A stretch of DNA of 56,594 nt, taken from contig JANYKN010000128.1 in assembly GCA_025361565.1 (NCBI GenBank), positions 1-56,594 on the forward strand, read 5' to 3'. Origin of the DNA: Bacteroidota bacterium (GTDB taxonomy: Bacteria; Bacteroidota; Bacteroidia; Bacteroidales; NBLH01). Below are positions 53,395-56,594 of the stretch, one piece after another. The notes beneath the pieces are model-generated. The model worked only from the letters and a program-made list of their open reading frames with translations, was not told where the DNA came from and did no database searches. The first letter of the stretch is position 1. The number at the start of each line of letters is the position of its first letter. The position numbers were made by a program, and so were the translations under genes.

Positions 53395-55440
53395 ATGAAA
53401 AAAATATTAATCATTATCATGTTTACATCACTTTTTTTTGAGTGTAAACAGCCTCAAAAAAATGAAACTTCAATGGCAAACTTTATCCCAACATCAAGCA
53501 TTAAAAAAGTAACCGATACTTTGGTTGCCCAATATGGCGATGCACTAAAATTACGAATAGAAAAAGGCGTTTCACAATCCGCAGCCTTATGGCGTGCAAG
53601 CGATGGAACTGTATTAGAATTTGAACAATTCTGTAAAGCCAATTTTGTTGCTTCCGAAGGAAGACTGGACACATTATTTCAGAAGTATTCCAAAAATTTT
53701 GAATTATTGAATGGATTGTTCAATAAGCTTTCAGTTTCTCTCAAAGAACCCATGCACCTTGCTGGTGACGAATTGCTTCCTATCGATGAAATTTTAGGAG
53801 CGTATGAACCTTCTGCACATTTGAACGATGACTTTTTTGCAAACAAAGTCGCATTTCACATAGTTTTGAATTTCCCGTTTTATACTTTACAGGAAAAAAC
53901 TGAATTAGGTGACAGTTGGAATCGTAAACAATGGGCATGTGCCCGCTTAGGCGATTATTACACATCGCGTGTTCCTGCCGAATTAATCCAAAAATTTTCT
54001 GATGAAACAACCAAAGCTGATACTTATATTTCGGAATATAATATTTATTTGGGCAATTTATTGAACGATAAATCAGAAAGCCTATTTCCTGCAGATTTAA
54101 AACTAATTACGCATTGGGGCTTACGCGACGAAATCAAATCGAACTACGCCGATAAAACCAGAGGGTTGGACAAACAACGAATGATTTATGATGTGATGAA
54201 GCGGATTATCAGCCAGGAAATCCCTAAGGATGTAATCAACAATCCGAATTTAAAATGGAACCCAAAAACCAATAAATTATTTAAAGATTCGAAAGAAGTT
54301 GCAGGTGAACCTGAACCGAATGCCCGATATCAATATTTGCTCAATAACTTTCTGGCTGTGAAGGCTATTGATGCATATTCGCCAAATTATCCAACTTATA
54401 TCAAACGCAAGTTTGAGTTGGAATTGGAAATTCCCGAAGCTGATGTTGAACAACTTTTTGTAAGTTTGCTTTCATCGCCACAAGTAAAACAAGTTGCTTC
54501 ACTAATAAAAACACGTTTGGGCAGAAATTTAGAACCTTTTGATATTTGGTACGATGGATTTAAATCGCGTAGTTCAATATCACAATTTGATCTTGACCAT
54601 TTAACCAAAGCAAAATATCCAAACCGCGATGCCGTGCAAAAAGATTTGCCCGAAATATTGAAAAAGCTTGGTTTTAGAAACGACAAAGCACTTTATATCA
54701 CGGATAAAATCCAGGTTGATGCTTCGCGTGGAGCAGGCCACGCTTGGGGAGCACAAATGAAAGGCGACAAAGCCCGCTTGCGGACCCGGATTGGCAACGA
54801 CGGAATGGATTACAAAGGCTATAACATTGCTGTTCACGAATTTGGTCACACCGTGGAGCAAACACTTACGCTTTACGATATTGATTACTGGTTATTAAAT
54901 GGAGTTCCAAATACTTCGTTTACCGAGGCTGCTGCTTTTCTTTTCCAAAAAAAAGACTTGGATCTGATTGGAATCAATGACAACGACATAAACAAGCAAC
55001 ATTTACTGACTTTGGACAATTTTTGGGGAAGTTACGAAATTATGGGAGTTTCGTTAGTTGATATGTATGTTTGGCGCTGGTTATACGAACATCCCGAAGC
55101 AACTGCTCCCCAATTGAAAGAAGCAGTAATTTCGATTGCCAAAGACGTATGGAATAAATATTACGCTGAGATTTTCGGTTCAAAAGATGAAACTATCCTG
55201 GCCATTTATTCGCATATGATTGATTCCCCACTTTATTTGCCTGCTTATCCTGTTGGCCATTTAATTGAATTCCAGATTGACAAACAAATGGTGGGAAAAG
55301 TATTTGCCGATGAAATGATGCGGATATATTCCCAAGGAAGGATTATTCCCCAGCAATGGATGAAAGCAGCGGTTGGAAAAGAAATTTCAGCACAACCGTT
55401 GCTTAATGGAGTTGATGAGGCTTTGAAGATAATCAAATAA
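53395..55440 (+). CDS. Zinc metallopeptidase lipoprotein (M3-like gluzincin)
   Basis: 681 residues. Lipoprotein signal MKKILIIIMFTSLFFEC, Cys17. The long N-terminal half is helical. The catalytic zinc site is NIAVHEFGHTVEQ (His481, Glu482, His485), with the third ligand Glu511 in TSFTEAAAFLF, 26 residues later. HEFGH plus a downstream Glu fits the M3 family (oligoendopeptidase/thimet type), in which the catalytic domain is embedded in helices. Cleavage of peptides in the periplasm or at the cell surface is likely; specificity is unknown. It stands alone with a terminator. Confidence 0.87.
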   Translation: MKKILIIIMFTSLFFECKQPQKNETSMANFIPTSSIKKVTDTLVAQYGDALKLRIEKGVSQSAALWRASDGTVLEFEQFCKANFVASEGRLDTLFQKYSKNFELLNGLFNKLSVSLKEPMHLAGDELLPIDEILGAYEPSAHLNDDFFANKVAFHIVLNFPFYTLQEKTELGDSWNRKQWACARLGDYYTSRVPAELIQKFSDETTKADTYISEYNIYLGNLLNDKSESLFPADLKLITHWGLRDEIKSNYADKTRGLDKQRMIYDVMKRIISQEIPKDVINNPNLKWNPKTNKLFKDSKEVAGEPEPNARYQYLLNNFLAVKAIDAYSPNYPTYIKRKFELELEIPEADVEQLFVSLLSSPQVKQVASLIKTRLGRNLEPFDIWYDGFKSRSSISQFDLDHLTKAKYPNRDAVQKDLPEILKKLGFRNDKALYITDKIQVDASRGAGHAWGAQMKGDKARLRTRIGNDGMDYKGYNIAVHEFGHTVEQTLTLYDIDYWLLNGVPNTSFTEAAAFLFQKKDLDLIGINDNDINKQHLLTLDNFWGSYEIMGVSLVDMYVWRWLYEHPEATAPQLKEAVISIAKDVWNKYYAEIFGSKDETILAIYSHMIDSPLYLPAYPVGHLIEFQIDKQMVGKVFADEMMRIYSQGRIIPQQWMKAAVGKEISAQPLLNGVDEALKIIK

Positions 55441-55460
55441 ATATTCGAATTCAAGATTTT

Positions 55461-55493
55461 AAAAGGGCAATCGATTTAACGGTTGCCTTTTTC
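55461..55493 (+). terminator. Rho-independent terminator of the metallopeptidase gene
   Basis: AAAAGGGCAATCG pairs with CGGTTGCCTTTT with one bulged G and one G-T wobble, followed by T residues, 21 bp after the stop codon. Confidence 0.7.
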
Positions 55494-55520
55494 CTGACTT
55501 CCTCACTGGGACACCCAAAT

Positions 55521-56594
55521 TCAAAAGTTGAATAAAACAGCTAAATTCTTTTGCTTTTCATTTAATATTAAGGTTTGTTTTAATATTTCATTTTTCGTTG
55601 GTATTTCGATATGTATAGAATAAATAGTTTTAGCAATTTCTATGGCCTTTTCAGGACTTAATCCGGAGTTTTTTTCATTCAATTGCCTCTCCAGTTCCTT
55701 ATATATCTTGTATGCAGCAAATGAAATACTTATATGTGCTTCAATTCGTCTGTGCAGCCTGTGATATATCGGTCGGATTCTTAAATCGTGTTTTGATATC
55801 CTGAATGCTTTCTCTATTTTCCACAAATGGCGATAATTTTCAATAACCTGGGCCTTGGTCAAATCAGTATTTGTCAGATATCCCTTTAGTCCGTCCCACT
55901 TGGCATCATCCTCAAATTTTTCTTTGTCAATTTCTATCTTTATTTCCCCCTCCATTTTCAAGTATTTGTTGTAACCCCGATTGTTGATATTTGACTTTGT
56001 GAGTTTGCCTGATTTTATTTGTTTTTCAAGCCTTTTAAGGCCCTTTTCACGATTATATTTGTCTTTTTTTGCTCTTTTGTCCGAATAGCTGACGACGAGT
56101 TTCAATGCTCCCTGTTTTTGGATGGTTTGGCTTTCCCCATTTTCCAGTTTTAATGATGAAATTTGATTTTTAATGTCCGTTTTTTCATTCTTTATTCTTG
56201 CTCCCAAAATAAATTCATAGCTTTTCTCTTGCAGTTCCGATATGTTTTTACTCGATAAAAGCCCCGAATCTGCAACAATAACCAACTTTTGTAAATTATA
56301 TTTCTCTTTGAATGTGTCGATTATTGGAAGCATGGTATGTCCTTCAAACTTATTTCCCTCAAATATCTCGTAAGCTAATGTATAGCCACCTATGCTTACC
56401 AACAATCCCCAAATAATTTGGGGGTCTTGATGTTTGCCTTCTTTTGAAAAACACCGTTTCTTTATCTCATCTTCACTGTCAATTTCAAAATAGAGTGTTG
56501 TTACGTCATAAAACACTACACTTATTTTATCGTCCAATATTTTTAATGTATGCTGGTAGCTAATATGTTGGATTTGCTCCTTTTGAAAATTATA
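55521..56594 (-). mobile_element. IS1634-type transposase gene (IS4 superfamily), 5' end beyond the window
   Basis: The frame is open from the right edge of the window to the stop at 55521, giving at least 357 residues; the start lies outside. DDE-type features are visible: VVFYDVTTLYFE (first Asp), VIVADSGLLS (second Asp), and the YREK-like YRHLWKIEKAFR with the catalytic Glu. The C-terminal HRRIEAHISISFAAYKI is typical of the IS1634 group. The element's left end probably lies just downstream of the stop, near 55508 (CTGGGACACCCAAATTC), but the matching terminal inverted repeat is outside the window. It may be intact or broken beyond the edge. Confidence 0.85.

Noticed and set aside
53163-53420. 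Minus-strand 85-residue reading frame
   Set aside because: It overlaps both the 52784-53221 gene and the start of the metallopeptidase gene and covers the palindrome. Its composition looks like noise.

Overview
The window is AT-rich and reads as a chromosomal segment of a member of the Bacteroidota. Evidence: an STN/CarboxypepD_reg TonB-dependent receptor, five DUF4249 lipoproteins, a short-form NuoG, and promoter-like boxes of the type TTTG-N17-23-TAnnTTTG with little Shine-Dalgarno signal. A Bacteroidia (for example Marinilabiliales-like) or flavobacterial origin is plausible, but I cannot resolve it further by eye. No rRNA, tRNA or CRISPR array was seen.

Layout. 1-760: an array of about five 146-bp tandem repeats, cut by the window edge. 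811-7015 (minus): a lipoprotein with a beta-propeller fused to a phosphoesterase, then a hybrid histidine kinase and a methyl-accepting protein that share the same N-terminal multi-pass membrane domain. 7356-12327 (plus): purC, pyruvate kinase, a YfiR-like periplasmic protein and an RhlE-type helicase with DEVD in place of DEAD. 12429-13775 (minus): a PQQ-type propeller protein. 14161-14995 (plus): a 64-residue unknown and a GNAT acetyltransferase. 15117-19427: a secreted TPR-CHAT protein divergent from an AAA/STAND-like ATPase. 19566-21403 (plus): a lipoprotein ending in a zinc ribbon and a DHOD-like flavoprotein. 21546-25501 (minus): a HAMP-GAF-PAS sensor without an output domain, and pepD. 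25664-27057 (plus): a small unknown and a double-thioredoxin protein.

27224-38380 (minus) is the most distinctive accessory locus. It is a co-directional run of eight genes: a TonB-dependent receptor, five tandem DUF4249 lipoprotein paralogues, an exported MG2/plug-like protein and a small secreted protein. By analogy with SusCD this is probably an outer-membrane uptake or surface-display system, but its substrate is unknown.

38697-51807 (minus) is a complete 14-gene nuoA-N operon for respiratory complex I, with nuoC and nuoD separate and a short NuoG. Its likely promoter lies inside the terminator hairpin of the preceding gene. 52142-55440 holds two unknown minus-strand genes, a 33-bp palindrome and an M3-like zinc metallopeptidase lipoprotein. 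An IS1634-type transposase runs off the right edge.

Most genes are ordinary housekeeping. The parts most worth attention are the DUF4249 array, the shared sensor domain of the kinase/MCP pair, the 146-bp repeats, the TPR-CHAT/ATPase divergon and the zinc-ribbon lipoprotein.
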